Of a DNA stretch of 64,000 nucleotides, positions 15,061 through 24,023 are shown in pieces (position 1 is the stretch's first letter; every line of letters starts with the position of its first letter). The translations under genes and the position numbers were made by a program. The DNA is taken from positions 23,623 through 87,622 of the forward strand of contig CAAGBS010000035.1 of NCBI GenBank assembly GCA_900768125.1, in the 5' to 3' direction. Under the pieces are notes generated by a model that did no database searches, had not been told where the DNA came from, and was given only the letters and a program-made list of their open reading frames with translations. The stretch comes from Oscillospiraceae bacterium (GTDB lineage Bacteria; Bacillota; Clostridia; Oscillospirales; Ruminococcaceae).

Positions 15061-15267
15061 ATGTGGACGATCACAGAAAAGCAGTATACCAGCGATGACG
15101 GGGAAAGCTATACCGGATACGGAGTGGCTTTCGGAAAATGCTCGGTGGAGGATATCACCCCCAGTCGTGCGGCTATCATTCGGTTCGTCGAGGCGCTCAA
15201 CAAATACGAGGCGTCGCCTGTGCACATCTACGAGCTTATTGAAAATTTCCTGGCTGAGGTCTGTTGA
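15061..15267 (+). CDS. Small DUF6514-like protein
   Basis: 68 residues, soluble and acidic. The pattern (Y-GYGVAFG, then DITPS, a central helix FVEALNK, and a C-terminal HIYELIENFLAEV) fits the DUF6514 family of small Firmicutes proteins as I remember it; no function is known. AAGGAGAAG stands before the ATG and a consensus promoter lies 50 bases further up, so expression looks strong for a monocistronic gene. It ends at a bidirectional terminator shared with the two-component operon. Confidence 0.7.
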   Translation: MWTITEKQYTSDDGESYTGYGVAFGKCSVEDITPSRAAIIRFVEALNKYEASPVHIYELIENFLAEVC

Positions 15268-15301
15268 TACCCTGGCAGACCGGATATCCCCGTCCGTTCT
15301 G

Positions 15302-15337
15302 AAAAAATCCGTCCGGTTTTCACGCCGGGCGGATTTT
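15302..15337. terminator. Bidirectional intrinsic terminator
   Basis: AAAAATCCGTCCGG and CCGGGCGGATTTT pair around TTTTCACG. It separates the small plus-strand gene from the convergent histidine kinase (stop at 15343). Confidence 0.85.
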
Positions 15338-15342
15338 CATTA

Positions 15343-16608
15343 TTATACTATCACGCGGAATGTGATATCCATTTCGTTGGAGGTCTTCGCGGTGAGCCTG
15401 CCGCCGTGCGCTTCCGCTATCTCGCGCGCCGCAGCCAGCCCCAGACCGTTCCCCGGGCTGCTGCGCGACTTGTCCGAGCGGTAGAAGCGCTCGAAGAAAT
15501 GCGGTATCTCGGCGCGGTCGACATGCTCGCAGGTGTTGAATACGGTTATTTCCGCGCGCCTGCCCCTGCGCTTAACGGCAAGCCTTATCTCCGCGTTTTC
15601 ATCGGAGTATTTCAGCGCGTTGTCCAGCAGGATAGACGTCAGCTTCTGGAATGCGCTCATGCTTCCGTAGACGGTCACGTTGTCCTCTATCTCTGATGTG
15701 AACCGCTTTCCCGCCGCCCGCGCCGAGAAGCTGAACGCTTCCGCTATCTCCCATGCGGCGTCCGAGAGCGAAAATTCAGCGCGCTCCGGGAACGGCTGCT
15801 CCTCCGACAGGCGGGAAAGCTCGACCAGTTCCGCAGTCAGGCTGCTGAGGCGCACCGCCTGCTTCTGGATATTCTGCACCCACTCGTTGCCGGGTATCTC
15901 CATATCAAGCACGTCCGCGCTGGCGGATATGGCGGTTATCGGGGTCTTCAGTTCATGACCCGCCGCAGTTATGAACCGCTTCTGCTGCTCGATGTTGCGG
16001 ACATACGGGGCGATGGCGCGCCGGGAGAACACGGCTATCAGCACCGCTGCCGCTGCCAGGCATATCACGCCCACTGCGCTGGAAACGAGCAGCAGCGTCC
16101 GCATGTAGCTTAATTCAGGGGATACGTTGAGGAACACGACCAGCGTATCCGAGCCGCTGCCGGTCATCAGGAAGCGGTATTCGCCGCAGAATCCGCGCTC
16201 CCTGCCCGAGGAGTATATCTGCTGCGCGTACTCCTGTGCCTGTTCGGTGGTTATGCTGCCGACAAAATCCGTGAAGGTCGAGGTAATTTCGCCATCGGTG
16301 AAGCTGACCGAAAAGTATCTCATCATATATTTCATTTCCGGGGACGGCTCGCCGAAGAAACGATCGATCCTGTTTTCGGGCGGTTTTTTCTGGTCAGACT
16401 GTTCCGGCGGCGCGGCGCGGTCGTAATCGTCCCGTATATCCGGCGGGGCTTCGCCGTTGTGCTGTGCGAATGTGGAGAGGGTATTGTCCATGCGGCCGGT
16501 GGTGACGATGAAGTTCCACACGTTTATCCCGCAGATAAGCAGCAGAAGCACTGCGCTGACCGCCGCCACTGCCGAAAGCACGAGCCGTCTGCGGAGTTTT
16601 TTCAGCAT
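15343..16608 (-). CDS. Sensor histidine kinase
   Basis: 421 residues. Helix 1 (about 8-32), an extracytoplasmic sensor region (about 35-170) with a charged proline-rich stretch, helix 2 (about 171-195), then the dimerisation/phosphoacceptor helix with His218 in HELKTP, N box LLDNALKYS, and G box GNGLGLAAAREI. I chose ATG 16608: it overlaps the regulator's stop (ATGCTGA) and GGAGGTGA lies four bases before it. A longer reading to 16851 would run inside the regulator gene. The signal is unknown. It forms a translationally coupled pair with the response regulator. Confidence 0.93.
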   Translation of the reverse strand: MLKKLRRRLVLSAVAAVSAVLLLLICGINVWNFIVTTGRMDNTLSTFAQHNGEAPPDIRDDYDRAAPPEQSDQKKPPENRIDRFFGEPSPEMKYMMRYFSVSFTDGEITSTFTDFVGSITTEQAQEYAQQIYSSGRERGFCGEYRFLMTGSGSDTLVVFLNVSPELSYMRTLLLVSSAVGVICLAAAAVLIAVFSRRAIAPYVRNIEQQKRFITAAGHELKTPITAISASADVLDMEIPGNEWVQNIQKQAVRLSSLTAELVELSRLSEEQPFPERAEFSLSDAAWEIAEAFSFSARAAGKRFTSEIEDNVTVYGSMSAFQKLTSILLDNALKYSDENAEIRLAVKRRGRRAEITVFNTCEHVDRAEIPHFFERFYRSDKSRSSPGNGLGLAAAREIAEAHGGRLTAKTSNEMDITFRVIV

Positions 16609-17276
16609 TTGCTCACCTCCAGCGAGTAGCCTGCGCCGCGCACCGTCCTTATTTCGATATCCGCACCGACGGAGCGCAGCTTCTTGCGCAGGAATCCGAT
16701 ATAGGTCCACACCACGTCGCTTGTGGTGTCCGCGTCCATAGACCATATCCTGTCCATGATAAATTCCGAGGAGAATATCCTGCGCGGGTTGCGCATGAAA
16801 AGCTCCATTATCTGAAATTCTTTGTTGTTCAGCTGTACTGCGCCGTCGCATTTCAGTTCGTAGGTCTCGCAGGACAGCGAGGTGTTCCCGCAGGTTATGT
16901 CGCTCTGGGTGTAGTTCCCGCTGCGCCGGGAGAGCGCTTTCACCCGGGCGAGTAATTCCGCTGTAGCGAACGGCTTCGGGAGGTAATCGTCAGCGCCGGC
17001 GTTGAGCCCCGCGACTCTGTCCTCCACCTCAGCCTTTGCGGTGAGCAGCATCACCGGCACGGAGTTCCCCGCCGACCGCAGGCTCTGCAGCACGTCTATT
17101 CCGTCGAGCTTCGGCATCATTATGTCCAGCACTATCACATCGTAGCTGTTCACGGCGATGAGATCCATTGCTTCCTCGCCGTCCACCGCGTCGTCCACCG
17201 TATATTTTGCACGCTCCAGGAGAGTTTTCAGGGCGCGGCGGATCGCCTGCTCGTCCTCTGCGATAAGTATTCTCAT
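16602..17276 (-). CDS. OmpR/PhoB-family response regulator
   Basis: 224 residues. Receiver domain with acidic pocket DE (7-9), phosphoacceptor Asp51 in VLDIMMP and Lys near 104 (LPKPF). C-terminal winged-helix DNA-binding domain (about 128-222) with the typical VWTYIGFLRKKL recognition region. Overlaps the kinase start by 7 bases. The operon is flanked by unrelated genes, so targets cannot be guessed from context. Confidence 0.95.
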   Translation of the reverse strand: MRILIAEDEQAIRRALKTLLERAKYTVDDAVDGEEAMDLIAVNSYDVIVLDIMMPKLDGIDVLQSLRSAGNSVPVMLLTAKAEVEDRVAGLNAGADDYLPKPFATAELLARVKALSRRSGNYTQSDITCGNTSLSCETYELKCDGAVQLNNKEFQIMELFMRNPRRIFSSEFIMDRIWSMDADTTSDVVWTYIGFLRKKLRSVGADIEIRTVRGAGYSLEVSKC

Positions 17277-17370
17277 AGAATCACTGCCTTTCTGTATCTG
17301 ATTATAACATAAAAACCTGAAAAGCAGCTGAAATATTTTAAATTTTTTCAGATAAAAATAGGAATTGATA

Positions 17371-17399
17371 TTGATTTTATAAAAAATATGTGGTATAAT
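17371..17399 (+). promoter_or_regulatory. Promoter of orphan membrane-protein gene
   Basis: TTGATT (17371-17376), 17-base spacer, TATAAT (17394-17399); the ATG follows 20 bases after the -10 box. Confidence 0.75.
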
Positions 17400-17419
17400 C
17401 AGGACAGGGAGGCGATATT

Positions 17420-18172
17420 ATGACAAAAAAATCTGATAAAGCAAAGATGATATTTTTACTTCTGTATTTTCTGATACTGACTATAGAGCGTGTGATAAGC
17501 CTTGCGAACGTGTTCGCCGGTGATATCGGCGGCTATGACGCGCTGGACTGGTACATGACTGCGCTGACGACAGCTTCCATTATAGGCGCGTATGCGTTCA
17601 TGCTGACGAAATGCCGCTTCACTGTGAAGCGTTACGAAAACGGAAAGGTTTCTGCGGCTCCGGTGCTGGAAGACGGAGTTTTTGGAAAGCTATCCATAGC
17701 CGCCGGGATACTTCTTCTGGGAGGAATGGTGCACACCGGCGGCACAATACCGCCTATGCAGTTCGCTTCATACGGAATGATACTGATATCCATGGCGATA
17801 CATACCGCTCAGTGCGTTAAAGAGCACGGCGGCGGGGTCGTGAGATGGCTTTCGTTCGCGTATATCGTGGCGTTCTCGATGTCTATTCCGGTGGTTTATC
17901 ATACCGCGATAGAGCTTTCCGCGCTGTTTATTCCGCTTGAAATAGCAGTCTCAGCGGGAATGGTCGTGATGTTCACCGTCATGCTGCACGGATTCTACAG
18001 TGGTAACGGCGAATACGGCTTCCCGCCCGTGCCGTTTGCCGCTGCGGTGGCTGGTGACGCTGCTGTGCTACTGCTGCGCTGGAGCGAGGAGATAAATGTA
18101 TTCGTGCTGATATTCATATGCGTGACTGCGGCGCTTTTCATTGCGGGAAAAGCAGTGCGCAGCAGGGAATAA
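17420..18172 (+). CDS. Polytopic membrane protein of unknown function
   Basis: 250 residues with about seven hydrophobic helices and short loops; the longest loop (about 68-95) is basic and probably cytoplasmic. No catalytic motif seen and no family recognised. GGGAGG precedes the ATG closely behind a good promoter, giving a very short leader. Monocistronic, ending in a strong terminator. Position next to the two-component operon (divergent) might mean shared regulation, but nothing in the sequence shows it. Confidence 0.7.
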   Translation: MTKKSDKAKMIFLLLYFLILTIERVISLANVFAGDIGGYDALDWYMTALTTASIIGAYAFMLTKCRFTVKRYENGKVSAAPVLEDGVFGKLSIAAGILLLGGMVHTGGTIPPMQFASYGMILISMAIHTAQCVKEHGGGVVRWLSFAYIVAFSMSIPVVYHTAIELSALFIPLEIAVSAGMVVMFTVMLHGFYSGNGEYGFPPVPFAAAVAGDAAVLLLRWSEEINVFVLIFICVTAALFIAGKAVRSRE

Positions 18173-18180
18173 GAATTATC

Positions 18181-18211
18181 GGGTGCCAGAAATAACCGGC
18201 ACCCGTTTTTT
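18181..18211 (+). terminator. Intrinsic terminator
   Basis: GGGTGCC and GGCACCC around AGAAATAACC, then GTTTTTTAT. It overlaps the stop region of the convergent 102-residue gene. Confidence 0.85.
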
Positions 18212-18518
18212 ATGCTATGTCTTCGTAATACCGCTCCGGAATGCGCTTCTTACGGTTGCCGATGTTCTGCGAGAGCACATTCAGGCGGTGTTCCGCTTCA
18301 ACGTATCTCACCGATTTTATCAGGCGGTCCTTTATGTGGCTGAGCAGCGGATTGCGGCTGCCGGAGAAGATGTGCTCCAGTCTGACACCGCTGCGGAAGT
18401 AGTCGAAAAGCCAGTAGTCGAAGCGCGTGCTGAAAAGATAGTAGCTTTTGCGGTCGTACTCGAGATAGTATTCAATGGAATCCCTGCCGCTGCATGCCCT
18501 GATGTAAGATGTTTTCAT
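18210..18518 (-). CDS. Small basic protein of unknown function
   Basis: 102 residues, rich in Tyr, Arg and Phe (EYYLEYDRKSYYLFSTRFDYWLFDYF in the first half) with a basic C-terminal half. No membrane helix or metal motif. AAAGGAG seven bases before the ATG supports expression. No family recognised. It faces a short intergenic region of operator-like boxes at 18629 and beyond. Confidence 0.55.
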   Translation of the reverse strand: MKTSYIRACSGRDSIEYYLEYDRKSYYLFSTRFDYWLFDYFRSGVRLEHIFSGSRNPLLSHIKDRLIKSVRYVEAEHRLNVLSQNIGNRKKRIPERYYEDIA

Positions 18519-18628
18519 TTTCGTTCTCCTTTGCGGTGTGTTTTTAGGTTTCTGGGTATATTATAGCACATATCAGCGGCGTATGTGTGTCACTAATGAT
18601 ACAATTTACCGCCGCAGTATTTATGTAT

Positions 18629-18637
18629 ACGTTTCCG
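18629..18637. promoter_or_regulatory. Isolated ACGTTTCCG box (LacI-type half-operator)
   Basis: Reverse complement of the CGGAAACGT core seen in the 18778 operator and at 23764. It lies in the otherwise gene-free 18519-18825 stretch. Confidence 0.4.
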
Positions 18638-18740
18638 GAAATAATAATGTGTGAACTGCCGTGAATGTTCCGCACTGTTGTGAGTGTTGCCGAAACCGAG
18701 CGCGAAACTTTGTGCAATAGAGGGAAATTCTCGGAAACAC

Positions 18741-18769
18741 TTGAAAAATCAGCGCCGATGTGGTACAAT
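18741..18769 (+). promoter_or_regulatory. Promoter of first LacI-malQ-glgP operon
   Basis: TTGAAA (18741-18746), 17-base spacer, TACAAT (18764-18769). Predicted start near 18776, immediately before a palindromic operator. Confidence 0.75.
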
Positions 18770-18777
18770 CAGAATCG

Positions 18778-18793
18778 TCGGAAACGTTTTCGA
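18778..18793. promoter_or_regulatory. LacI-type operator at transcription start
   Basis: TCGGAAACGTTTTCGA is a 16-base palindrome with one mismatch and the central CG of LacI/GalR operators. Its place at about +2 to +17 suggests autorepression by the following regulator. A related half site, TCGGAAAC, sits at 18731-18738 against the -35 box. Confidence 0.75.
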
Positions 18794-18825
18794 CAATACC
18801 ACAGGCAAAGATAACAGGTGAAAGC

Positions 18826-19830
18826 ATGACGATAAAGGATATAGCAAAACTCGCCGGCTGCGGAGTAAGCACGGTGTCCCGCGCGCTCAACGGCAGCAGC
18901 GAGATAAGCGAGGCAACGCGCGCCCGAATAAACGAGGTGATACAGAAATACAACTACACCCCGAACGGGAACGCCCGTAGAATGCGGCAGACTGCTCCGG
19001 GTTCGGTGCTGCTGATCGTGAACGGAAGCAGTAATCTGTTTTTCTCGCCGCTTATCGAACAGATACAGACTGCGGCGGCTTCGTCTGGACTGCAGCTGGT
19101 TGTTCAGTACATCGATGAGCAGGAGGACGAGGTGCAGACCGCTGCGCAGCTTTGCGTGGAGCAGAAACCCGCCGGTATAATCTTTCTCGGCGGAGATATC
19201 CGGAATTTCCGGAGGAGCTTCCACACGATAAGCGTGCCGTGCGTCCTCAGCACCGCCAGCGCAGAGGAGCTCGGCTTTCCGAATCTTTCTTCGGTCACCG
19301 TTGACGATGTGGAGGGCGGCAGAGCAGCCGCTGAAAGGCTTTTGGGACTAGGACACACCACAATAGGCATACTCGGCGGCGACCTGGATTCCGGTCCGTC
19401 AGGGCTGCGATTCGCGGGATTTTCCGAGGTGTGCGCACGGCACGGAGCAAGCGCGCCGGTGTGTGAACAGTGCAGCTACACATTCTCGTCCGCATATGAA
19501 GCTGCCATTGCGCTGTATCACCGCTGCAAGGAGATGACCGCAGTTTTCGCGATGTCGGATATCATCGCCGCGGGAGCCATGCGCGCTTTCCTGGATATGG
19601 GAATGCAGGTGCCCGGCGATATATCGGTCGTCGGCTTTGACGGAATAGATATTGCAGACTTCACAAACCCGCGCATAGCCACGTTTTCACAGCCTATCCA
19701 CCAGATATCCAGTCTTTCGGTGAGAATGCTGGTGAACATGATGGAAAATAAGGCGGCATCCAGCCACGTCACACTGCGGGCGCAGTACAAGGCGGGCGAT
19801 TCTGTGAGCATAAAACGAACGGAGGACTAA
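18826..19830 (+). CDS. LacI/GalR-family regulator of glucan operon
   Basis: 334 residues. Helix-turn-helix at the extreme N terminus (MTIKDIAKLAGCGVSTVSRA), hinge region ending near residue 60, then a periplasmic-binding-protein-like effector domain. I chose ATG 18826, where the family always begins, with AGGTGA five bases upstream; a longer reading from 18760 would place its start in the promoter. malQ begins three bases after the stop, so it very likely controls alpha-glucan breakdown in response to a sugar; which one is unknown. The palindrome at 18778-18793 is its best operator candidate. Confidence 0.92.
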   Translation: MTIKDIAKLAGCGVSTVSRALNGSSEISEATRARINEVIQKYNYTPNGNARRMRQTAPGSVLLIVNGSSNLFFSPLIEQIQTAAASSGLQLVVQYIDEQEDEVQTAAQLCVEQKPAGIIFLGGDIRNFRRSFHTISVPCVLSTASAEELGFPNLSSVTVDDVEGGRAAAERLLGLGHTTIGILGGDLDSGPSGLRFAGFSEVCARHGASAPVCEQCSYTFSSAYEAAIALYHRCKEMTAVFAMSDIIAAGAMRAFLDMGMQVPGDISVVGFDGIDIADFTNPRIATFSQPIHQISSLSVRMLVNMMENKAASSHVTLRAQYKAGDSVSIKRTED

Positions 19831-19833
19831 ATA

Positions 19834-21348
19834 ATGAGAAAAAGCGGTATCCTCCTGCACATCGCCTCACTGCCGAATGAGTATGGCATAGGCACGATGG
19901 GCAGGGAGGCTTACGATTTCGTTGACTACCTCAAAAAGGCGGGGCAGAGCATATGGCAGATTCTTCCGCTCTCCCAGACAAGCTACGGCGATTCCCCCTA
20001 TCAGAGTTTTTCCATCTACGCCGGAAATCCTTATTTCATCAGCCTTGACGCGTTATGCGATGAGGGGCTGCTTGAAAAGAGCGAGTATGCGGACGTAGAG
20101 TGGCGCGAAGACCCGCGCTACATCGACTACGCCACTATGTACGAGCAGTTCTACAAGGTGATGAAGCCCGCTTTCAGGCGCTTCACGAAAAACGGCGGCA
20201 ACGTTTCCAATGAATACAGGGCTTTCCTTTCGGAGAACAAGTGGCTGCACGACTACGCGCTTTTCATGGCGCTGAAGGACGCGCACGGCGGAAAGGCGTG
20301 GAGCGAGTGGGAGAAGCCGCTGCGTCTGCGCGAGCAGAAAGCGGTCAGGGCTGCGGAGAAAAAGTACGCTTCCGAGATGGAGTTCTACATCTTCCTGCAG
20401 TTCAAGTTCTTCCAGCAGTGGACTGCCCTCAAAAAATACGCCAACGACAACGGCATTGAAATAATCGGCGATATCCCGATATACTGCGCCCTCGACAGCG
20501 CGGACGTATGGTGCCAGCCGGAGTTCTTCCAGCTTGATGAAAACCGCGTCCCGACTGTAGTTGCAGGCTTCCCGCCGGACGCTTTTTCGGCTGACGGTCA
20601 GCTGTGGGGCAACCCTATCTACGACTGGGACAGAATCAAGCAGGATAACTACCGCTGGTGGGTCAGCCGTATAGGATTCGCAAAGAAGATATACGATATA
20701 GTCCGCATCGACCACTTCATCGGATTCAACAGCTACTATGCTATTCCGTTTGGCAGCACGACCGCACACGGCGGCAAGTGGTGCGATGGTCCCAGATACG
20801 ACCTTTTCCGCGTTATCAAGCGGGAGACCGGCAATGGCGGAATCATCGCGGAGGACCTGGGAATAATCACCCCGTCAGTACGCAGGCTGCTTAAACAGGC
20901 GGCTTACCCCGGAATGAAGGTACTGCAGTTTGCATTCGACCCCAAGGGCGACAGCGAGTATCTCCCGCAGAACTACAAGTCGCAGAACTGCGCGGTTTAC
21001 ACCTCCACGCACGACAGCGACACTGCGGCGGGCTGGTTCGGCGATCTCGACCGTAATACGAAGCGCTTCGTAAAGGAATACCTCGGCATAAGAAAGTCTT
21101 CTGAACTTCCCCGCGCGTTCATCGACATAGCGTGGAAGAGCACTGCGGATATCGCGATGACGACCATTCAGGAACTTCAGGGCTTCGGAACGGAGGCGCG
21201 GATCAACGTGCCCTCCACAGTCGGAAACAACTGGCGCTGGAGAGCGCTCCGTGAGGATTTCACCGATGAGAACGCCGCATACCTCGCAAGGCTGACTGAA
21301 ATAACCAACAGAAAACCGCCTGTAAAGCGTAAGAATAAGAAAAAGTAA
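19834..21348 (+). CDS. malQ: 4-alpha-glucanotransferase (amylomaltase, GH77)
   Basis: 504 residues, usual length for GH77. Transfers maltosyl and longer units between linear alpha-1,4-glucans, releasing glucose and lengthening chains for phosphorylase. Begins RKSGILLHIASLP; the first catalytic region contains DIPIYCALDSADVW; nucleophile Asp in VRIDHFIGF; acid/base Glu in IIAEDLGII; third acid in STHDSDT. GGAGG precedes its ATG three bases after the LacI stop, and glgP follows 19 bases later. Cytoplasmic; acts with GlgP and pullulanase on imported maltodextrin or stored glycogen. Confidence 0.97.
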   Translation: MRKSGILLHIASLPNEYGIGTMGREAYDFVDYLKKAGQSIWQILPLSQTSYGDSPYQSFSIYAGNPYFISLDALCDEGLLEKSEYADVEWREDPRYIDYATMYEQFYKVMKPAFRRFTKNGGNVSNEYRAFLSENKWLHDYALFMALKDAHGGKAWSEWEKPLRLREQKAVRAAEKKYASEMEFYIFLQFKFFQQWTALKKYANDNGIEIIGDIPIYCALDSADVWCQPEFFQLDENRVPTVVAGFPPDAFSADGQLWGNPIYDWDRIKQDNYRWWVSRIGFAKKIYDIVRIDHFIGFNSYYAIPFGSTTAHGGKWCDGPRYDLFRVIKRETGNGGIIAEDLGIITPSVRRLLKQAAYPGMKVLQFAFDPKGDSEYLPQNYKSQNCAVYTSTHDSDTAAGWFGDLDRNTKRFVKEYLGIRKSSELPRAFIDIAWKSTADIAMTTIQELQGFGTEARINVPSTVGNNWRWRALREDFTDENAAYLARLTEITNRKPPVKRKNKKK

Positions 21349-21367
21349 TATCTGAAAGGAGTTTAAC

Positions 21368-23737
21368 ATGAATATCGAGAATTTCAAGGAAAAACTGACT
21401 GCCCGCTGTGAAAAGGAATACCGCGCGCAGCCGGGGGAACTGACCCCCGAACAGCTTCACTGCGCCGTTTCCGGACTGGTTATGGAGGAGCTTTCCCCGG
21501 CGTGGGAAAAGAGCCGCGCGGCTCACGACAAGGCGCGCAAGGCAAGCTACCTCTCCATGGAGTTCCTGGTGGGCAGGGCTGTCTACAACAATCTGCTGTG
21601 CCTTGGTCTGCTGGACAGCACCGCAGAGGGCTTAAAGGAACTCGGCGCGGACATAAACGAGTTCGAGGAGATAGAGGACGCTGCGCTCGGCAACGGCGGA
21701 CTGGGCAGACTTGCGGCGTGCTTCCTGGACAGCGCGGCTGCGCTCGACCTGCCGCTTGACGGCTACGGAATACGCTACAAGTACGGTCTGTTCAAGCAGG
21801 GTATAAAGGACGGCTTCCAGACCGAGACTGCGGACAACTGGCAGCGCCAGGGCGACCCGTGGAGCATTCGCCGCGAGCAGGAGAAGGTAGTAGTGCATTT
21901 TGCGGACGGCGATGTCAACGCTGTTCCCTACGACTACCCGGTGATAGGCTACGGCACCGAGAATGTGGGCACACTGCGCCTGTGGCAGGCTGAAACTGAC
22001 GATGAGTTCGACTTCGACCTGTTCAACCAGAGCAAGTATACCGAAGCCGGCGAGAAAAAGCGCGCCGCAGAGGACATCTCCCGCGTTCTCTACCCGAACG
22101 ATGAGACCGAGGCTGGAAAGCTGCTCCGCCTGAAGCAGGAGTATTTCTTCTCCGCAGCCGCAGTCGCAGACCTCATCAGGAAGCACAAGAAGCAGTTCGG
22201 CACGATGGAGAATTTCGCGGACTACAACTGCATTCAGATGAACGATACTCACCCCGTTATCGCGCTGCCGGAGTTTATCCGCGTGGTAATGCGCGACGAG
22301 GGCTGGAATTTTGACAAGGCGTTCGGCATGGCTCAGCGCGTGTTCAACTACACCAACCACACCATCATGCAGGAAGCTCTTGAAAAGTGGGACAGCCGCC
22401 TGATCGAGAAGATACTTCCCGAGGTTTACAACGTTATTATCATGCTCAGCGAAGCTTTCGAGTCCGAAATGCACCGCCGCAAGGTGCCGCAGGAAAAGCG
22501 CAATATTATGCGTCTGATAAAGAACGGCACCGTTCACATGGCGAATATCGCGGTGTTCGGCTCGTCCTACGTCAACGGCGTTGCGGCTATACACACCGAC
22601 CTGCTCCGCACCACCGTCCTCAAGGAGTGGTACGAACTGTATCCCGAGCGCTTCCAGAACAAGACCAACGGTATCACGCAGCGCCGCTGGCTGGCACTCT
22701 GCAACCGCGAGCTTTCCGCGCTCATCACTGAACTGCTGGGCGACGAGGGCTGGGTGACCGACCTCGACAGGCTGCAGGGACTGAAGAAGTATGCAGATGA
22801 CGAGAGCGTGCTCCGCCGCTTCATGGAGATAAAGAAGACCAAGAAGCAGCAGCTTGCGGAGTTCATCGAGAAGTCCGAAGGCGTTAAGGTTGACCCCGGA
22901 CACATCTTCGATATCCAGATAAAGCGCCTGCACGAATACAAGCGCCAGCTTCTCAACGCATTCTCGATACTCTACCTCTACTACGAGATAAAGGACGGCA
23001 ATTTAAAGGATTTCACACCGACAACGTTCATTTTCGGCGCAAAGTCCGCACCCGGGTATTACCGCGCAAAGGGTATCATCAAGTATATCAATGAGGTCGC
23101 ACGCCTGGTAAATTCCGACCCCGCGACAAAAGATATCCTCAATGTTGTATTTGTCAGCAATTATCGGGTATCCTATGCGGAGAAGCTTGTCGCAGCCGCT
23201 GATATCTCCGAGCAGATATCCACAGCCGGCACAGAGGCTTCCGGCACCGGCAATATGAAGTTCATGCTCAACGGCGCAGTCACCCTCGGCACACTTGACG
23301 GCGCGAACGTTGAGATAGCAGAGGAAGCAGGCGCAGAGAACGAGTATATCTTCGGCGCGACCGTTGAGGAACTGGAGCGCATCATGCCGGACTATATCCC
23401 CCGCGATGTGGCTGAATCCGACCCGAAGATAAAGCGCGTTGTAAGCTCCCTCATCGACGGTACCGTTTCCGATGGCGGCACCGGGGCGTTCCGCGAACTT
23501 TACTATGCACTCATGGAGGGCGCAAGCTGGCATGTTCCGGATCACTACTACCTGCTCGGCGACCTTAAGAGCTACGTTGACGCAAAGCTTGCCGCCAACC
23601 ACGATTACAGCGCCGACAGCATTGCCTTTGCGAAGAAGTGCTGGCTTAACATCTGCAGCGCAGGAAAGTTCAGTTCCGATCGCACCATCAGCGAGTACGC
23701 GTCCGATATCTGGCATATCGGAAAGGTTTCCCTGTAA
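21368..23737 (+). CDS. glgP: Glycogen/maltodextrin phosphorylase (GT35)
   Basis: 789 residues. Releases glucose-1-phosphate from non-reducing ends of alpha-1,4-glucans. N-terminal region has YLSMEFLVGRAVYNNL; the pyridoxal-phosphate site includes EASGTGNMKFMLNG with the PLP Lys near residue 637, and NGITQRRWL and FVSNYRVSYAEKL are typical. No regulatory N-terminal extension, as usual in bacteria. GAAAGGAG before the ATG. Last gene of the LacI-malQ-glgP unit; the downstream region lacks an obvious U-rich terminator. Confidence 0.97.
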   Translation: MNIENFKEKLTARCEKEYRAQPGELTPEQLHCAVSGLVMEELSPAWEKSRAAHDKARKASYLSMEFLVGRAVYNNLLCLGLLDSTAEGLKELGADINEFEEIEDAALGNGGLGRLAACFLDSAAALDLPLDGYGIRYKYGLFKQGIKDGFQTETADNWQRQGDPWSIRREQEKVVVHFADGDVNAVPYDYPVIGYGTENVGTLRLWQAETDDEFDFDLFNQSKYTEAGEKKRAAEDISRVLYPNDETEAGKLLRLKQEYFFSAAAVADLIRKHKKQFGTMENFADYNCIQMNDTHPVIALPEFIRVVMRDEGWNFDKAFGMAQRVFNYTNHTIMQEALEKWDSRLIEKILPEVYNVIIMLSEAFESEMHRRKVPQEKRNIMRLIKNGTVHMANIAVFGSSYVNGVAAIHTDLLRTTVLKEWYELYPERFQNKTNGITQRRWLALCNRELSALITELLGDEGWVTDLDRLQGLKKYADDESVLRRFMEIKKTKKQQLAEFIEKSEGVKVDPGHIFDIQIKRLHEYKRQLLNAFSILYLYYEIKDGNLKDFTPTTFIFGAKSAPGYYRAKGIIKYINEVARLVNSDPATKDILNVVFVSNYRVSYAEKLVAAADISEQISTAGTEASGTGNMKFMLNGAVTLGTLDGANVEIAEEAGAENEYIFGATVEELERIMPDYIPRDVAESDPKIKRVVSSLIDGTVSDGGTGAFRELYYALMEGASWHVPDHYYLLGDLKSYVDAKLAANHDYSADSIAFAKKCWLNICSAGKFSSDRTISEYASDIWHIGKVSL

Positions 23738-23763
23738 TACAGCATGGTGTAACTTTGTTTCAC

Positions 23764-23773
23764 CGGAAACGTT
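23764..23773. promoter_or_regulatory. Second CGGAAACGTT box
   Basis: Ten bases identical to 18779-18788 of the first LacI operator, here without the full right arm. It lies between glgP and the malE promoter, so the first regulator might also touch the transporter operon. Confidence 0.4.
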
Positions 23774-23780
23774 GCCATTA

Positions 23781-23811
23781 TACACAAATCAATCCGGGGT
23801 TGATTTGTGTA
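23781..23811. repeat. 12-bp perfect inverted repeat after glgP
   Basis: TACACAAATCAA and TTGATTTGTGTA flank TCCGGGG. No T-run follows on either strand, so it is more likely an RNA-stabilising 3' hairpin or protein site than an intrinsic terminator. Confidence 0.7.
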
Positions 23812-23867
23812 TCGTGCTGAATTTACAATAGTTTTGGCGAATGTGCGCTTTTTTTGTGCAAAATCGC

Positions 23868-23895
23868 TTGACAAAGTTGATTTTTCTGTTATAAT
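23868..23895 (+). promoter_or_regulatory. Promoter of malE
   Basis: TTGACA (23868-23873), 16-base spacer, TATAAT (23890-23895). A possible second promoter follows: TTGACT (23957-23962), 16 bases, TATATT (23979-23984). Confidence 0.85.
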
Positions 23896-23903
23896 TAAAT
23901 CAA

Positions 23904-24023
23904 GATTTCGAACCAAGCAAAACGATTCCGAAACAGGCAGCTTTATACACTCGCAGTTGACTACATACACTGCGAGTGTATATTTCCGGAAGTCTGTTTC
24001 GAAACATTCTTGCGGTTTCGAAA
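23904..24023. promoter_or_regulatory. malE leader: four TTTCGAAA-like boxes around a 13-bp inverted repeat
   Basis: Boxes with CG centres lie at 23909/10, 23929/30 (ATTCCGAAAC), 24000/01 (GTTTCGAAAC, perfect) and 24019/20 (TTTCGAAA, perfect): two pairs each 19-20 bases apart, about two helical turns. Between the pairs TATACACTCGCAG (23944-23956) and its exact complement (23970-23982) form an inverted repeat. The CG-centred palindromes fit LacI-family operators, probably for the regulator at 27967. Confidence 0.65.

Noticed and set aside
23781..23811. Intrinsic terminator of glgP
   Set aside because: Perfect stem but no T-run on either side; left as an inverted repeat.
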